Shown here in pieces: positions 37,249-49,221 of a stretch of DNA of 64,000 nucleotides. Under the pieces are notes generated by a model that worked only from the letters and a program-made list of their open reading frames with translations, was not told the DNA's origin and made no database searches. Within the stretch, counting starts at the first letter, position 1. Each line of letters begins with the position of its first letter. The position numbers were made by a program, and so were the translations under genes. The DNA is from Cyclospora cayetanensis (taxonomy: Eukaryota > Apicomplexa > Conoidasida > Eucoccidiorida > Eimeriidae), in contig NW_020312081.1 in assembly GCF_002999335.1 (NCBI RefSeq), positions 124,001 to 188,000 of the forward strand. Direction: 5' to 3'.

Positions 37249-37886
37249 CGGTAGGGAAGAGTTTTCTTTGGACACGAAACAAGTTGCTATTCTTGCTTGT
37301 ACCTGCGTTCCCGGTACTCCAGTGGACGCAGCTGCAGATCAGAAATGCAGAGACACTCTTAAGGAGTCATGGTGTTGGGAAACTGACGACGCGTCTCTGA
37401 AGATTATGAAGGATATTGCGTTCGCGGTGTTTGATCGCTCCGCGGCTCTTGCTGCTATATCCATAGCTGTCCTGGCAGAACGCACCGGCGTAAGTGATAG
37501 AAACAAGCATGCCTATATATGCCTAAGCAAAACACATTCCCCAGCCCAGTCTCGAATACGGTTCTCCTGAGACTGTGAATCGAATTCGCCCTGCGTTTCC
37601 TTTCCTCTCTTTGCGCGTAGCGCGTACTGAACGATTTTCTCGGTTTGTACTTGTCGCGTTGCATTCATTTACTGCGCAGGAGCTCGACAATAACGGCAGC
37701 CTGACGGTTGCTGTGGATGGCTCTTTGTACGTGCGGAACGCGTGGTACGGCGAGCGGATCAGCGAATACATGAAGATTCTCACGGGGGACAAACAGAAGC
37801 GCATTACGCTAAGGGCTGCTGACGACGGTTCAGGGAAGGGCGCTGCCATCTGCGTTGCTGCCCTAAACGGAGGATACCATCCGTAA
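34536..37886 (+). CDS. HK: Hexokinase
   Basis: Hexokinase phosphorylates glucose with ATP, the first step of glycolysis. Nine exons join in phase: 34536-34568, 34846-34923, 35108-35313, 35488-35668, 35855-36013, 36260-36457, 36797-36924, 37255-37489, 37680-37886 (1425 bp, 474 residues), about the size of single-domain 50 kDa hexokinases. Motifs include phosphate-1 LDFGGTNVR (78-86), glucose-binding LGFTFSFPC, the catalytic Asp218 in VVNDTVGT, phosphate-2 [10 protein letters not shown] and the adenosine loop DGSGKGAA (455-462). At the usual EWG position the sequence reads VECGNF, with Glu269 kept and Trp replaced by Cys270. The ATG at 34536 is the nearest to the first donor. The frame also extends upstream to 34299, so a longer hydrophobic leader cannot be excluded. 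The donors of exons 3 and 7 (GTACGA, GTACGG) were chosen by phase. Confidence 0.93.
37196..37249. repeat. TA then TG dinucleotide repeat in hexokinase intron 7
   Basis: A long (TA)n passes into (TG)n and ends about 6 bp before the exon 8 acceptor, occupying the usual pyrimidine tract. Confidence 0.9.
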
Positions 37887-38471
37887 ATTAGGCTAAGATG
37901 TGGCGTAGGCTATCCATCATTTGAATTGTGCCTCTACTGCCGAAGGCAGTAGGGCTTCAGCCCTAATGGCTCTAGCACAGACGAGCCATTACTGTCCAGG
38001 CATCTGCCCTCCCTCCCCTCTTCCTCAAGGCGCAGTGGCCTCTATGCCATGCTTTTCTCTAATCCTACAACTGGCTTCCTGTGTGCCGTCGCTGCTCCAT
38101 ATGAAGCATGCGCCTCGGTTTTATCCCGAATGTGAGTCTGAATTTCAATATTTCAAGATGCACGGCTTTTAGACAGCTGAATGCGGAATCACGAGGCTAA
38201 GCTCTGCTACATTTATATCGCCGAAAGCCGTTGATCGCATTCCTTTCATCCAAGCATGGAGCTGACTTTAGGAAACAGCAGGCAGCGCTAGGTGTAAACA
38301 CGTTTTATGCATGTGCCGCGCGAAGAGAAGCGTATAATGTTCAACAAGACCTGAAAAACGTTCCGCGTTGTCAAAAAGAAGAAAGACTTGCGCATCTGCT
38401 GCAAGAGACGCTTTACTTCAGTACGATGAACAAACTACGCCGCAGCAACATGATTTGCGTGTTTGTCCACT
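37887..38471. other. Intergenic, no feature seen
   Basis: This is the space between the convergent hexokinase and helical-repeat genes. No motif or repeat of note is visible. Confidence 0.5.
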
Positions 38472-41354
38472 TCATTTAGTTTCGTGTTTCCGCTGTGGTC
38501 CCTGCTGTGGGTTACGCCATTCTTGTGGCAGCAACTCGAGCACACAATCTGCGTGTTCTTGTGACGCGGCCGTTTTGTGGATGGCGCATAGCAAATAATT
38601 GATCTGCGAAGGAGAAAAACCGTCTATTTTCTCGGAGAAGAACTGGCGAATCAATGGACGCAGGTCGACGTAACTGTCCCTTAGCTGGAGTTGATCACCG
38701 GGGGCTGCGCACATTCAAGCCGGAAGAGTAACAGAACATCGTGGAGAAGGTGATGAAGAAAAGTGTTTTTGAACAAAACAATGAAGAGCTGAGAGGCAGG
38801 TATGAAGGTATCCTAAGTAACGACTTACCCAACTCGGCAGAACCCATGAGTTCTGCGGTGTACAGACGGCCGAGGCGCAGAGCGCCGACGACGAAAAAGA
38901 GGAACTCAAAAGGCCGCATTCCGCTTGCAGTTGTGGCCAGCCTGTTGCAGATAAGCTGCAAAACCGGGGCTCCCTGTTGCCACAAGCAAAGTAAGCAGCA
39001 GCAACACGCAGAATGGAAGAAACGTTGGCTGTGAAAGAGCACAGCCACAGGGTAAAGACAGTCCTATGGAAACGTGCTTCGAAAGTGCAAAGCTGAACAG
39101 TTCGTGGGTACAACCAATCGATGCGAAGAGTTCAATATGTGAGTGGAGAAGGGGGAAAGACAGCATAGCCTACATGGGGTAGTGTTTGGGTTAGACGAGC
39201 AAAATCGATAGGGCCGAATCGGGAGGCGGCTCGCAGAATCTGCACGAAAAAAACACATATATGACTGCTCTATGTCATGCTTCTCGAAGTGTAGAGCCTG
39301 TAGCCCCTCAGTAACAGCACCATCAGACAAGCCTGTGGTGAATCAAAAGCCTGCCGAAACGTCCATGCTGGCGCTCCTCTCTTTGCTGAAACTGCAAAAA
39401 TATGCCTGGACGCTTGCAGTACGGCAATGCGTGCAAAAGGCACTTCACATATACAGCTCAGTCCACGAACATGCCGACGGTGTTCATGCCTGCGTTCGAT
39501 GAGTGAATTCCTAAATCTAGAGTCCTAAGCACTAGATGCCTTCTGTTGTGAGGGTACACATTCATGAGCGAAAACACGTTCGTTGATTGCGAGCAAAAGA
39601 CATTTCCCGCGTTGAAATAAGACGCATGTCGAACTCACCGGCCGCTCCAGAACCCTTTCCACTCTGTGAAATTCGCCAAATTGATTGAAACACCATGCAA
39701 TCTTGGCTAGCAAGGAAGGCGGCAACACGTCTGCAACAGGACCCCTCTTTGCTGCTGCCAACGGTTGCTGCTCTTGCTGTTGGTGCTGCTCCAAGAGACC
39801 TTGGGAACGAATCCTTTGACCTAAAGCCTGGATGAACTGCGAAACCTCTGTGACATTCATCTTGCGGAGCGCCTCCGCATCCACTTCCAAGACACTCTCC
39901 TGTTGCAGCTGCTGGTGTTGCTGCCGGTTGAGAGGTTGTTCGCGAGGAGGCTCTTCAGAGTGTGCCTTGGGAGTGTACGTTCCGTTGTGCAAGAAGTATT
40001 CGCATTCTTCTAAGATGCCCTGGTGTCTAATTCCGCATTTCTGCAGCAAGTGCAACAATTGAAAGAGCTGGAAAAATGAAAATCCGTCCCTTTTCAGGTG
40101 TCCATCCACCTGTTGCAACACGTGAGGCAACACGGCGAGATGCGGGTTGCGAGACAGGAGCTGCTGCATGTTTTCTGTGTTCAAGAGGTGCTGGGCTTCC
40201 TCGGAATGCTGCTGCTGCTGCATGTGTCGTTGTTGTTGCTGCTGCTGCGGTGTAGGCGGCATAGGCGAGGGCGTGGCAGTTCCTCCGTAAGTTGCTATGG
40301 ACGCGATGATCGAGATTAACTCCTGGGGATCATGCGCCTTCAGCATTGCATCCGTTCGCCTTCTGAGTTGCTTAACAAACGTCTCCAGCGATTCTCGCTC
40401 GTGTTTTCTAAAGGCATTTGGGTCGGCAAGGGCCTTTGTGTAAGCGCGGATGAAGGAAAACAAATTTAGCGCCGACAGTCCTGACAGCAATGCTGGCTCT
40501 GCCTCTGTCTTCTCCTTCAGCGACACGAACAAGTCTGCCTCCACGCGTCGCGTTCGTCCAGAGCCGACCACTAGCCAGCTCAGCACTCCGTCTTTCCGCG
40601 TTTCGGGAGGATTTCCGTCCGGGGAGAGGTTGGCGCTGCCCCCTGCCCACAAGAGCTCCATGAGAGACACGACTGCCATTGCCTCTTCAGATGTATGCAC
40701 GTGCTTCAAGTTTTTCCTGACATGCTCCAGAAGCACCTTTTCAACTTCCTTATCGCGCAACGCCTCAGGGAGCTTGGCGTACGCGCCACCCACCTCGCCA
40801 AGCTGAAGCACTGAAAAAGATGGAGCCATATGAATGATCTGATGCTCTAGATGCGGCAAAAACGTGTCCGAGACAAAGTTTGGAGGGATCGGCTTCTTCA
40901 GAACGCGCCTGGAATGAGCGAGCGCTTTGTTGGACTCCGCTTCCACCGCAGAAACCGTAGCCGTGCTGGCGACAGGATCGACGGGCGAGGTGTCACCCTG
41001 CCTTGAGATCTGATGGCTGTCTGATGAAGAAGGAGCAGGATCAACACGAGAAGAAGCTGCATGGTGAATTTGACGGGCCAAATGCGAAGAATTACCTGCG
41101 GACAGGCGGATTCTACCCACCGGAGAAACAGCCTGCCCAGGCACGCTTTCCCGGAACGCGACGTATTTGGCGGAGGAACTGCTCCTTCTAGTTGAGTTTA
41201 TGCATGAAGGCGTTGAAAAAAAAACGTCCACCCTACCGCTTTCTCTTAAAGCTCCCCTCTGTAGGCTCACACACCACAGGACCCCAAGGGTCCCCTTCTG
41301 CCGCAGCGCCATGGGGAAGGAGAGAAGGGAGCAGCCCCCTCGTGAAGCAGCCAC
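38472..41354 (-). CDS. Probable mitochondrial helical-repeat (HPR/FAST-like) protein
   Basis: Three exons join in phase: 41354-39639, 38955-38829, 38704-38472 (2076 bp, 691 residues). The N-terminus is basic and Ser/Arg-rich, fitting a mitochondrial presequence. The rest reads as repeated helical units of about 37 residues (for example LPHVLQQVDGHLKRDGFSFF and LPPSLLAKIAWCFNQFGEFH). This style is typical of the heptatricopeptide-type RNA-binding proteins expanded in apicomplexan mitochondria, and the assignment to that group is inference. I see no RAP domain. The two downstream exons continue the pattern (ICNRLATTASGMRPFEFLFF; DLRPLIRQFF). Gln tracts come from CTG/TTG triplets on the plus strand. 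The first ATG (41354) or the second in-frame ATG (41312) could be the start. The second lies in a CCATGG palindrome that also offers a start to the opposite gene. Confidence 0.68.
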
Positions 41355-41652
41355 TAATATGAGAGTGCAAACTGAAAAGTGTCGGAAATACGGGCCCTGT
41401 TACTGCTTCGACGGGTGTCTGCGCAGGTATGCACGCAGGCAGGTAATTCGCAACGCTGGGGCTGCCGCAGAAAAGCATGCATGCATGCATGCACTACAGG
41501 TGGGAAGGGCCCCCCCGTTCCGCCACGCCGCTCTTTCCCCCACGCGGATTCGGCTGCTCTCCCTTACATATGCATGCGTTCTTCTGTCCTCCGCAACTGC
41601 GGGTGTAAGCGCGCGAGCGAATGTGCAAGGGGCTTTCGAAGCCACGTCGGAG

Positions 41653-41841
41653 ATGAGCGGGGGAGGCCATGTGGAGGAGGAACCCCTAGCGGCGTCTGCT
41701 GCAGCCACGCAGCAACAGGTGCGCGACGGCGGCAGTAGCAGCGTAAGCAACCCCAGCAGCATTAGCGCCAGCGACCGATACAACCGCCAGCTCAGTACCC
41801 CCCCCTGCGAGACAAGCAGCGGCAAAATCGTCGAACCGAAT

Positions 41842-41884
<43 letters not shown>

Positions 41885-44800
41885 CGGCAAGGGAGCCTAA
41901 GGCGTCCAGTGTTGAGGGCGCTTCCCCTCAAGATCCTCAAGAGGCCCTCTATAGGTTTGGTTTGAATCGTTTGCTGGGTAAGTCCGTTCTCTCAGCCTGC
42001 AGCTTGCTGCTCGGGAACACCCTATTTCAAGCTTTGAATTGGGGGGTGTCGCTGATATATATATATGTATGCGAAGAGGGCGCTAGAAGGGGGCTGCGCT
42101 GCTCGGTTCGCGTGTGCGCATGCGCACAGACTTCGTCCTGCAGTGCGGCGTTGACGAAGCCACCCCTTCCCCGCAAGGAGCAGCGGCAGGGAAGGAAGGG
42201 GGATCCTTGGGAGCAACAGGAGCAACAGCAGCAACAGGAGCAACAACAGCAACAGCAGCTCCTACAAGGTGCAGCTGCGGCTGCGAGTTTGCCAGTCCTG
42301 AGTACTCACCTGCCTCCCCGTCCTCCGCATGCCCACCTCCCTCGGAGAGCAGAACGTCAGTCTCCTTAGACACCAGCCCCCCAGCGACTACCCCCTGCTG
42401 CACTGCAGCATGCGGAGAACCACCCCCCACCGTTAGACTTCCAGAAGGAATAGCTGAATTCCTGGATCTCTTGCGAGAGACTGCCGCTAGGGGGGCCCCC
42501 CTCTATCCATGGTCTTTATTTAAGCTCATCCTCGGAGGACGGCTGTACGAGGTACGCGGCAAAGTGGACGGACGTGGAAGCGTACCCCTTTTCTCCTCTT
42601 TCTGCCCCCTTTCGAACTGAGCCTGTACCCCGTAATTCTCATCACGGCGGCACTGCCGCCACTTGCGCACGCTCCTTCGCTGCAGCTATTTACTGCACTT
42701 GGAAAAAAACAACAGCGACACCTGCGCTCCTTCGACTGGGAACGAGCTCGCGACACCCTCTTCGCGCAAGTTCTCGCATTTGAAGCGTACGCCGCTCCTC
42801 CCCCCGAATAGGCAGATGATCTGAAGAACTGCGTATCCTCCACTGTAACATTCCGAGAAAACGTCTACATGTGGCGAAGGGGGGATATTTACGATGAAAG
42901 ACAGGGCAATGCCAGGGTCGTAAGGGTTAAAACTGTGGTTTTTGTGTTTACAGTGTGTACTTGTGTATCTATGTATGAGTGTGTGTGTGTGTGTGTATCT
43001 GTATACATATATATATGTGTATGTATGTGTGTGTGTATCTGTATGTATATATCTCGATCTGTGTATCTGTGTGTGTATCTGTGTGCATATACCTCTATCT
43101 GTGTATCTGTGTGTGTATCTCGATCTGTTTATCTGTGTGTGCATATCTCGATCTGTTTATCTCTGTGTGCACACCTCGATCTGTGTATCTGTGTGTACAT
43201 ATCTCTATCTGTGTATTTGTGTGTGTAGCTATATATATATATGTGTATGTGTGTGTATCTTGATCTGTTTATCTGTGTGTGTATCTCGATCTGTTTATCT
43301 CTGTGTGCATACCTCGATCTGTGTATTTGTGTGTGCATATATCTCTATCTGTGTATCTGTGTGTGTATCTCGATCTGTTTATCTCTGTGTGCACACCTCG
43401 ATCTGTGTATCTGTGTGTACATATCTCTATCTGTGTATTTGTGTGTGTAGCTATATATATATGTGTGTGTATGTGTGCATATCTCGATCTGTTTATCTGT
43501 GTGTGTATCTCGATCTGTTTATCTCTGTGTGCATACCTCGATCTGTGTATTTGTGTGTGCATATATCTCTATCTGTGTATCTGTGTGTGTATCTCGATCT
43601 GTTTATCTGTGTGTGCATATCTCGATCTGTGTATTTGTGTGTGCATATATCTCTATCTGTGTATCTGTGTGTGTATCTCGATCTGTGTATCTGTGTGTAC
43701 ATATCTCTATCTGTGTATTTGTGTGTGTAGCTATATGTATATGTGTGTATATGTGTGTATCTCGATCTGTGTTTCTGTGTGTGCATACCTCGATCTGTGT
43801 ATCTGTGTGCATAGCTATATATATATACATATATATATACATATCTGTGTGTATCTCGATCTGTGTATCTGTGTGTTTATCTGTGTATCTGCCAATCTCT
43901 CTGTCCGTCTGCCAATCCCTCTGTCTGTCTATCTGTGTATCTCTCTGTCTGACTCTCTGGTCTTAGGCCTCCGTTGACGCTTCAGCGGTTGTGTGAAATC
44001 GCGTGGAAGCCTCCGCACCAGCAGCTGGAGAAGCTTTTTTTTGCTCTTAAGAAGGTAAGTGGATTGATTTGCTTGGCGTTGGTTTCTTGCCCAGCCACCC
44101 TCAACCTGCGCACCCTTCCCCACGACCACAGTCTGCACCGGTTTAGTGCTTATGACGTTGAGTTTTTCTGTATGTGTGTGTATGTATGTGTGTGTATGTG
44201 TGTGTGTGTGTATGTGTATGTATATGTGTGTGTATGTATATGTATATGTGTGTGTATGTATATGTGTGTGTATATGTGTATGTGTATGCATGTATGTGCA
44301 TGTATGCACATATGTATGTGTGTGTATGTGTATGTATGCATATATGTATGTGTGCACGTATGTGTATGTATATGCAAGCATGTGTATGTGTGTATGTATG
44401 TGCAAGTATGTGTATGTATGTGTGTATGTGTATGTGTGTGTATGTGTACGTATATGTGTGTGTATGTATATGTGTGTGTATATGTGTATGTGTATGCATG
44501 TATGTGCATGTATGCATATATGTATGTGTGTGTATGTGTATGTATGTATGCATATATGTATGTGTGCAAGTATGTGTATGTATATGCAAGCATGTGTATG
44601 TGTGTATGTATGTGTGTCTGTCTATGTATGTGTGTCAGTCTATGTGTGTGTATGTGGATGTGTGTGCAGCTGGTGCGAGTGCGGGATGGGTGCACTGAGT
44701 GGCCATCCCTTCCAGCCATCCCTACCGACGAAGCATTTAAGCGGCGTCTTGCAGCAGCCAACGCCGTAAGTCAGCCTCTCAGCTCGGTGCTGCGTGTTGC

Positions 44801-45185
44801 GAGTAAACAAGGCCAACTGTGGGGCGTGTAGCGCAGCCGCCTCTATCCTGAGCAGCATTGCAGCGCTTGCTTTGTTTCTCTTCCAAGGGGGGAAGGGGAG
44901 GAAGGCGCAGCAGGATTTCTCCCCCCCCTTCCTCCCCGCAGGCCTCTTTTTCGCTGTGGAAATCACTGTGCGCTCCTCGCGAGTTTTCTGGTTTGGGGGC
45001 TTTGCCGCTGCAGGTGTCAGATACGCTAACGGCAGCGTCTAGGCGGCTGCTAGGTGCTCGCACAGGCTTTTTCCTGCTTTCCAGGGGGCCCCCCCAAGGC
45101 AGGGGGGGGGCCTCCTCTTCGGCGGGCTGCGGCGAGGCAGCGCGCTGCGGCTGCCCGTGCTGCGTCGATTGGCTGAGCGAGCTGC

Positions 45186-45216
<31 letters not shown>

Positions 45217-45553
45217 CAGCAGGTACTCCTCTGAGGGGCCTCTCGAAACGGAGACTGAGGGGGAGGCTGACGCGTCTTCAGCGGCTGCCCAGGAGGAAGC
45301 GGGGGGTTCTCAGGAAGAGGGGGGCCGATGCCAGACAGCCGTCTTCGCGCACGGAGACAAGTGCAACGGGGGAGGCGCCAGCCGCAAGCGCAACTCTGAG
45401 GAGGTTTGCATAGCAGAGGCACCGGGAGCTACAGACACGGAGGCAGACCTTCCTGCTGCCCCCAGGAAAAGGAGGGTAGATGGGGGGCAGTTCATCGAAT
45501 CGAGCGGAAACACAGAAGGAGACGGTGCTGCGAAGGGGCAAGATGCTCCCTAG
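41653..45553 (+). CDS. PPP4R2: PP4 phosphatase regulatory subunit 2 (PPP4R2)
   Basis: PPP4R2 binds the PP4 catalytic subunit and acts in DNA repair, splicing and mitosis. Six exons join in phase: 41653-41977, 42445-42551, 42686-42786, 43967-44054, 44670-44765, 45014-45553 (1257 bp, 418 residues). Recognition rests on PQEALYRFGLNRLLEGIAEF (human LQEALKDFEKRG..VLDQFL), PLYPWSLFKLILGGRLYE and APPLTLQRLCEIAW (human IPFTIQRLCELL). A low-complexity acidic tail with Gln8 and a basic RKRRV follows, as in other R2 subunits. Exon 1 also stays open upstream to an ATG at 41311, but that would overlap the opposite gene and add a hydrophobic leader, so 41653 is preferred. Exon 1 holds a Ser10 tract. Introns 3 and 4 are mostly microsatellite. 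Confidence 0.85.
41845..41874. repeat. (AGC)10 coding for Ser10 in PPP4R2 exon 1
   Basis: Ten perfect AGC units are read as poly-Ser in the PPP4R2 frame. Confidence 0.9.
42215..42268. repeat. GGAGCAACA/GCAACA triplet repeat in PPP4R2 intron 1
   Basis: Interrupted CAG/CAA/GGA triplets keep two frames open, but they lie between the GTAAGT donor at 41978 and the acceptor before 42445, so they are read as intronic. Confidence 0.7.
42940..43960. repeat. One-kilobase TCTGTGTATCTG-type satellite in PPP4R2 intron 3
   Basis: Variants of TCTGTGTATCTGTGTGTG and ATCTCGATCTGTTTATCTGT recur dozens of times, organised in higher-order blocks of roughly 70-140 bp. Several frames on both strands stay open for 90-260 codons because the units rarely contain a stop codon. 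Confidence 0.92.
44162..44662. repeat. TGTATG satellite in PPP4R2 intron 4
   Basis: TGTATG/TGTGTATG units fill the intron almost completely. Longer blocks of about 230 bp appear to be duplicated (compare about 44200-44395 with 44430-44615). Confidence 0.9.
45191..45214. repeat. (CAG)8 coding for Gln8 in PPP4R2 exon 6
   Basis: Eight CAG units are read as poly-Gln in the acidic tail of PPP4R2. Confidence 0.9.
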
Positions 45554-48500
45554 AGGCCGCTCACGGCTTCCTGCCTGGCCCCTCCATACACATACATATA
45601 CACATACACATACACATACATATACACATGCATATACACTTACATATATTTACTTACTTACACTTACCACAAGTAGCGCTAGAGAGAGCTGCTGTAGAGG
45701 TTGGGCTGGGCCTCACAGGGTTACTGGCCGCTCTAGCCTGCAGGCAGGATTTGCCACACAGCTTTCTTCTGGCAGTGGCTCGGAGCGCTAGCCGAAGGCA
45801 AGGCTCCCTATCTACCTACCAGCCAGAGCCACGAAGGAGGTGCCGCGAGCCTCGAGAGCAGGCTAGCAAGAAGCGTTTCCCGAGGCTTTAAGGCCATCCT
45901 CAGTTCACTGAGAGCGCGGCGCGAGAAGCAATACGGGAGTTTGCCTTGCGCATTTAATAGAAGCTCGAAATGCCACTCGAGAGACCCAAGCGTCTCTAAA
46001 CCCCGAAGTGCGCTTCTGAGAAGGGCACTTGCTTGCATATTTGCATACACATGCATCTGCCTGATGCCGGGGAAACACGACGCCACGTGCAGTAGACAAA
46101 GTCTGCCCAGGGGGTCGCTTAGGTGTGGAGGGATGCTAGGAGTAACGGAATGGTTTTCTCCTCAGCGTCGAAAGCCCCAGAGTCGCCCAACTTACACCCT
46201 AAGTGAGGCGTGTCAGAGGCTCTGCCTCTCCCTCCTTAGAGCCCTTTTGGGCAGTGCAACCGTTTGCCTGGAGGATGCGCCTCCACGCAATCGCACGGAT
46301 GCCCTGGGGCTTTAGGTTGCCAGAAAACGCGTGGCTTGCATGCGCAGTGCCCCCTCATGCAAGGGGACGAGCAGAAAGAACACCCGCTACACGGTAGAGA
46401 AAGGATACGTCGCAGACGGAGTCAGGGCTATCCAAGCAGGCTGTTTCAGGCAAGAATGATGCATGCACCACCCCGCCACAGGAGGCTGGCGAACAACAAG
46501 CTTTACGGTTTGAAGAGGCCTCAACAAGTCGGCTCCTAAGCGGCCTTGCCTTGATGTCTTTTTACCCTTGACTAGGGGGAACGGTTTGTAGACAGGCAGT
46601 CACAAAAGGAGCTAGAACGGAAGCCCTTTTCGAACTAAGAACGAAGGGCCAGACACCTTGATCAGGATTAAGGCCAGTGGCTCCTTCGGGGGAGCTTTTT
46701 GGACGGCTTTCGAGTCCCTAAACTGCCTCCTCCATACTCCTCCCCATACGCTTCTCTGCCGACGAGAAAACAAGTGTTTTTGTCGCAGAGCCTATTGAAA
46801 TTCCGCACGGCTTTGACGCTGTTTGGACTGAACGGTCCCTTGGAATTCTCCAGCAGATCTTCTACAGGGGTGCCTCAGTTCAAGCCACCATACCATCACC
46901 CCACAAAATCCCGCCTTAGGTCAGGAGGAGGTAAAGGGGGCTCGAGCCAGTAGACCCCGTGAGCAGCATGCTCACCACCTTGACTGGCTGCTCACGGAGT
47001 CGCTCTGTGCCCAATACCACACAACTTGAAGTCAAGAGAGTGAATGGGCTTGACCAGCCTTGCTCTGTTGCACGGACACCACAACACAAGCCGTACATCC
47101 AGATACAATGCAGACAGCGTCATTCATTTTGTTGGGTATGAAAAGCAGGACCGTCCAGTGTGTAGCTTTTCCGGGCCGTTACACACACTCCACAAGCTCT
47201 TAAACGTGATAGACCTTCAGTAGAGGGCTAAGCTACGCATAGGCACTTCCCACTGCATGATATATATACATACATATATATATATCCAAGGATTTGTTTA
47301 GAGCTGCCTAATCGGTTTGTCTATTATAGAATGCTATTTATTGTAGAGCACTGTTCGCTTGGCACTGTAAGACGCAAGTTTGTGTGCGTGTATTTGCCAG
47401 GAGCTATGTAAAATTAGCGGAACTTCAGAGGATGCAGCTACGCACAGCTTCATGTTCCTTCCCCCGCCTGCCAGAATTCTTAGGGGTGAGGGCGGGGAAT
47501 ATAGAGAAGCTCTTTTGGAAAGAAACTCAATAAGGTTTGAAGTGTCTTCTTAAAGAGACCTTAGGAAGAGCGTTGCAACAATCATGTACAAACACAGCAC
47601 CGATGAACTCCTAAAAGTAGCCAGCTTGCACTGCGTGCTGCTGAGCTCTGGTGAAGGCTTCTTAGCAGAACCGGGGTGATAGAAACCGCTGCCCAGCAAC
47701 ACCACAGCCCCTTAGAATACGACTTCTTACAGCTTCTCTCTCTTAGCGGACCACCGTGCAGCTGTAAAAAGAAAAGGGCCCTAAAGAGGCTTTTTTCTAG
47801 CAGTTTCGGAGGCGGGGGACACACTAGGGGAGACTAGGAAATGGACATTGCGACTGTTCGGCAGTCAACAACTGATCGCAAGACATTTATAAAGCGACCT
47901 TTTTAGCCTTGATCCCGGTTAAAGATCGGAAAGAAAGATCTTGATACCCGCTTATAAAAGTCTTTCTTCCCCTTTCTCCCTGCCTTATGCATCGTAGAGG
48001 GCTCCGGCGTAAGGGTAGAGAACAGAAAGATAGGGCGTGCAACGCTGCCCGATCTGAGCATTCCAAGCATTCTGTTGCACCCAGTTGTACATTGCAATCT
48101 ATAGCGCAAGGGGACTCATATTGGAGCTCATATTATGGTGAGCTAATCAGCGCTACGCTTCAACCCATAGTCCCCTGCCCCAAGCAAATAGCCGCATCTA
48201 ATAATCAGTCCATATTTCATTGCTTCTCTCTGAACAGAAGTTGTGCGGTGGACAGTTACCCTACGTACAACTTTGGCGTGCCCGAACGCACACTAGTGTT
48301 ACCGCATGGGGGAAAAGCAGGAGCATGGAAGCCCGTCTACCTGTCCGTACACGCACATGGAGCATTTAAAAAGGTGGAATAGGGAAAGAGAGCGTCTGAA
48401 AAGGGCGCAAGACACACCTGCAACGCCCTCAAACAACTACGCCCGACACCCCGGGGAGCAGTCTCGAGGTGAACCGACGTCCGTTCGCCTCGAGACACAT

Positions 48501-49153
48501 TATTATAGAGTCGACACAAGAAGGGGGGCAGAGAAGACTTGCGTTTAAGCGGGAAAACATATCTGTAACTGGGCAAACAGGGAGCGATTGGAGGACAGGT
48601 GGTACCGGTATGTAGGGCTGCATGCACGCCGACTGCTGCCCGTCAACTGGGACGGTGGTTAGGCAGTAGCCGCTTTGCGGTATTTCTCTCGTCAAATACG
48701 AGGATATTGTGCATGCAACCTACGCTTCCTCTGGAATTTTGAGTACAGGCCACAAGGGGCCTGGCGGTGGGGGTACACCGCTTGCTGCTTGCAGCAACGC
48801 AGTGGGTTATGGATTTGGGTTTTTACGGACAGCGTAGGGTTGCTGCTGTTTGATTACTGCATGATCTTTGAAGTTTAATGTTTACCTGTCGAGTAGCGGC
48901 CTACCAACGATTTATGGCGCAGAGACTGCATGAAACAAAGCATTCGAGTGACTCGTCTGGCCCCCTCTCTCCAGCGGACGCCAGAGTAGGATCAGGAGCC
49001 TTTCTTCATGTGCGCCGCATGCGTCCCCCAAAACATTCCTGATGCAACAGCGACAGCCAGAGAAGCAGCGCAACGCAAGCAGTAGCAGCGGCAGGAGTGG
49101 AGCAGCAAAGGGCCTCGCTCCTGCCATTCGGCGAAGGGGGCCCTGAACCCCCA
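45554..49153. other. Gene-free stretch of 3.6 kb
   Basis: I find no exon with family motifs. A CATATACACATA repeat lies at about 45586-45665 and a TA run at 47258-47286. A perfect 11-bp inverted repeat lies at 46957-46967 and 46987-46997. Frames at 45808-46540, 46699-46953 and 47987-48695 are short and look random. Part of the right end is the CCR4 gene promoter and leader. Confidence 0.45.
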
Positions 49154-49184
49154 ATGAACCGCCACGAACGCAAGAAGGATGCTG

Positions 49185-49221
<37 letters not shown>

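Noticed and set aside
41167..42369. A 400-codon plus-strand frame taken as a single protein
   Set aside because: Only its first part (to 41977) is coding in the PPP4R2 model. The rest is intron 1, shown by the GTAAGT donor and the in-phase match of PPP4R2 exons 2-4. The start at 41167 lies inside the opposite gene.
42942..43977. Open frames of 150-260 codons on both strands within PPP4R2 intron 3
   Set aside because: They are by-products of a stop-free satellite (Tyr/Leu/Cys/Val or Thr/His/Arg/Asp periodic peptides) and lie between two exons that join in phase to form the PPP4R2 domain.
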